A stretch of 7,330 nucleotides of DNA from JACMME01 sp051005015 (lineage in GTDB: Bacteria > Gemmatimonadota > Gemmatimonadetes > Gemmatimonadales > Gemmatimonadaceae), in the NCBI GenBank assembly GCA_051005015.1, contig JBPCJT010000092.1, positions 1 through 7,330 of the forward strand. The letters run 5' to 3'. Shown here in pieces: positions 6,264 through 7,330 of the stretch (its first letter is position 1; each line of letters begins with the position of its first letter). The position numbers and the translations under genes are program-made. Under the pieces are notes generated by a model. That model searched no databases. It was not told the DNA's origin and saw only the letters and a program-made list of their open reading frames with translations.

Positions 6264-7330
6264 CGCGCGATCGCGACCCCCTGCGCATGGAGCCACTCCT
6301 CGAACTCGCCGCGAATCTCGCGCAACCTGGCCTCGGATAGCGCTTCGAAGCGCATAACAAGAACCGGTTGTGTGTTCGAGGCGCGAATCAGACCCCATCC
6401 GTCGCCGAAGAGCACGCGCACGCCGTCGACGTCGATCACCTCACGCCCTTTACTGAAGTGGCGAACCGCATCGGCGACAATTCCAAACTTTTGGGCTTCC
6501 GGCACTTCAACGCGAATCTCCGGCGTCGATATGAACTTGGGGACATCGGAGAGGAGCTCCGAAACACTCTTCCCGGAATCCGCTACTATGCGAAGCAGGC
6601 GCGCCGCGCCATACAGCGCATCATCGTGCCCGTAAAACCCTTCCGAAAAGAACATGTGGCCCGACATCTCCCCGGCGAGCGGCGCGCCTAGCTCCTTCAT
6701 TTTGTCCTTGATGAGGGAATGCCCGGTCTTCCACATTACCGGAATGCCGCCAGCGGTCACGATCGCGTCAGGCAGGGCCTGGGAGCATTTGACGTCGAAA
6801 ATAATGGGCTGATTCGCGCCGGTGCGCTCGAGTACGTCGCGCGCATAAATGATCAGAATGTGATCCCCCCAGACAATCCCGCCCTTTTCATCGATGACGC
6901 CTATGCGATCCGCGTCGCCGTCGAAGGCGATACCAACGTCAGCCCTTTCCTCCCCCACGGCCCGAATGATATCGTGCAGATTCTCGACGACTGTGGGGTC
7001 CGGGTGATGGTTTGGAAAGCTCCCATCGCTCTCACAAAAAATTGGAGTGACCTGCGCTCCAAGACGCTCGAGCAACCGGGGCCCAACGAGGGCGCCCACT
7101 CCGTTCCCGCAGTCGGCGACGACCCGCAGCGGCCGTGAAAGCTGCCCGACGCGGCTGACTACGTCTTCGATATAACGGTCGATGACTTCCTCACGCCGAA
7201 TCGCGCCACTTCCCGTGCGGAAAGCCGCCCGCTCGATGATGCCATAAAGTGACTGGATCTCCGCGCCATGCAGAGAGCTCGTGCCGACGCACATCTTGAA
7301 GCCGTTGTACTCCGGTGGATTGTGCGAACC
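6260..7330 (-). CDS. Phosphomannomutase/phosphoglucomutase, AlgC/ManB type (5' end outside window)
   Basis: Alpha-D-phosphohexomutase that interconverts hexose 6- and 1-phosphates, supplying mannose-1-P or glucose-1-P for sugar nucleotides used in polysaccharide and cell-envelope synthesis. The 356 visible residues begin inside the catalytic loop: GSHNPPEYNGFK contains the phosphoserine (visible residue 2; codon at 7327-7325). The rest of the motif set is intact: metal-binding DGDADR (137-142), sugar-binding GEMSGH (220-225) and phosphate-binding RASNTQP (316-322) followed by VLVMRFEA. By comparison with P. aeruginosa AlgC (463 aa), roughly 100 N-terminal residues lie beyond the right edge. 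The GEMSGH motif and SHNPPEYNGFK loop favour a dual phosphomanno-/phosphoglucomutase over phosphoglucosamine mutase. The exact sugar preference is inferred. Its stop overlaps the UPF0182 start. Confidence 0.95.
   Translation of the reverse strand, partial: GSHNPPEYNGFKMCVGTSSLHGAEIQSLYGIIERAAFRTGSGAIRREEVIDRYIEDVVSRVGQLSRPLRVVADCGNGVGALVGPRLLERLGAQVTPIFCESDGSFPNHHPDPTVVENLHDIIRAVGEERADVGIAFDGDADRIGVIDEKGGIVWGDHILIIYARDVLERTGANQPIIFDVKCSQALPDAIVTAGGIPVMWKTGHSLIKDKMKELGAPLAGEMSGHMFFSEGFYGHDDALYGAARLLRIVADSGKSVSELLSDVPKFISTPEIRVEVPEAQKFGIVADAVRHFSKGREVIDVDGVRVLFGDGWGLIRASNTQPVLVMRFEALSEARLREIRGEFEEWLHAQGVAIAR

Noticed and set aside
6264..6398. Upstream ATG extension of the UPF0182 gene (45 extra residues)
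   Set aside because: It would overlap the mutase gene by 139 bases, through the conserved RASNTQP-coding region, and adds an Arg-rich leader unlike the family; the GTG at 6263 gives a normal membrane N-terminus.
6719..7138. 139-codon plus-strand open frame
   Set aside because: Antisense to the DGDADR-containing core of the mutase; no motifs of its own.

Overview
All visible genes lie on the minus strand, so the window reads right to left. It holds six protein-coding genes, two of them cut by the window edges, and one real intergenic gap of 138 bases. The DNA is GC-rich (roughly 60% by eye) and tightly packed. Four of the five visible start codons are GTG, and four of the five gene junctions are overlaps of 1-4 bases. 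Gene content and protein style (an aerobic-type succinyl-CoA ligase, an AlgC-like phosphohexomutase, a UPF0182 membrane protein) suggest a free-living GC-rich bacterium. Gemmatimonadota or a related soil phylum is my best guess, but this is inference and not proven by the sequence.

Right-hand block (7330 to 2788, minus strand): the C-terminal three quarters of a phosphomannomutase/phosphoglucomutase, then a large UPF0182-family integral membrane protein with about 7 membrane segments and a large non-membrane domain, then a complete carbamate kinase. The stop codons overlap the next starts (GTGA and TGATG), so these three are very probably one translationally coupled operon.

Gap (2787 to 2650): no gene. 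It carries a 14-base perfect palindrome about 40 bases before the sucC start, an imperfect hairpin just after the carbamate kinase stop, and a good ribosome binding site for sucC. No convincing sigma-70 promoter or U-tract terminator was seen.

Left-hand block (2649 to 1, minus strand): sucC and sucD, encoding both subunits of succinyl-CoA ligase, the substrate-level phosphorylation step of the TCA cycle. They are followed, again with a GTGA overlap, by a gene whose product joins a PTS EIIA-type domain (phospho-acceptor histidine retained, surrounding loop altered) to at least one CBS domain; it runs off the left edge. This EIIA-CBS protein coupled to sucCD is the most unusual item: it looks like an energy- or phosphate-sensing regulator made together with a TCA-cycle enzyme. 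Nothing resembling a mobile element, CRISPR array, tRNA or rRNA was seen.
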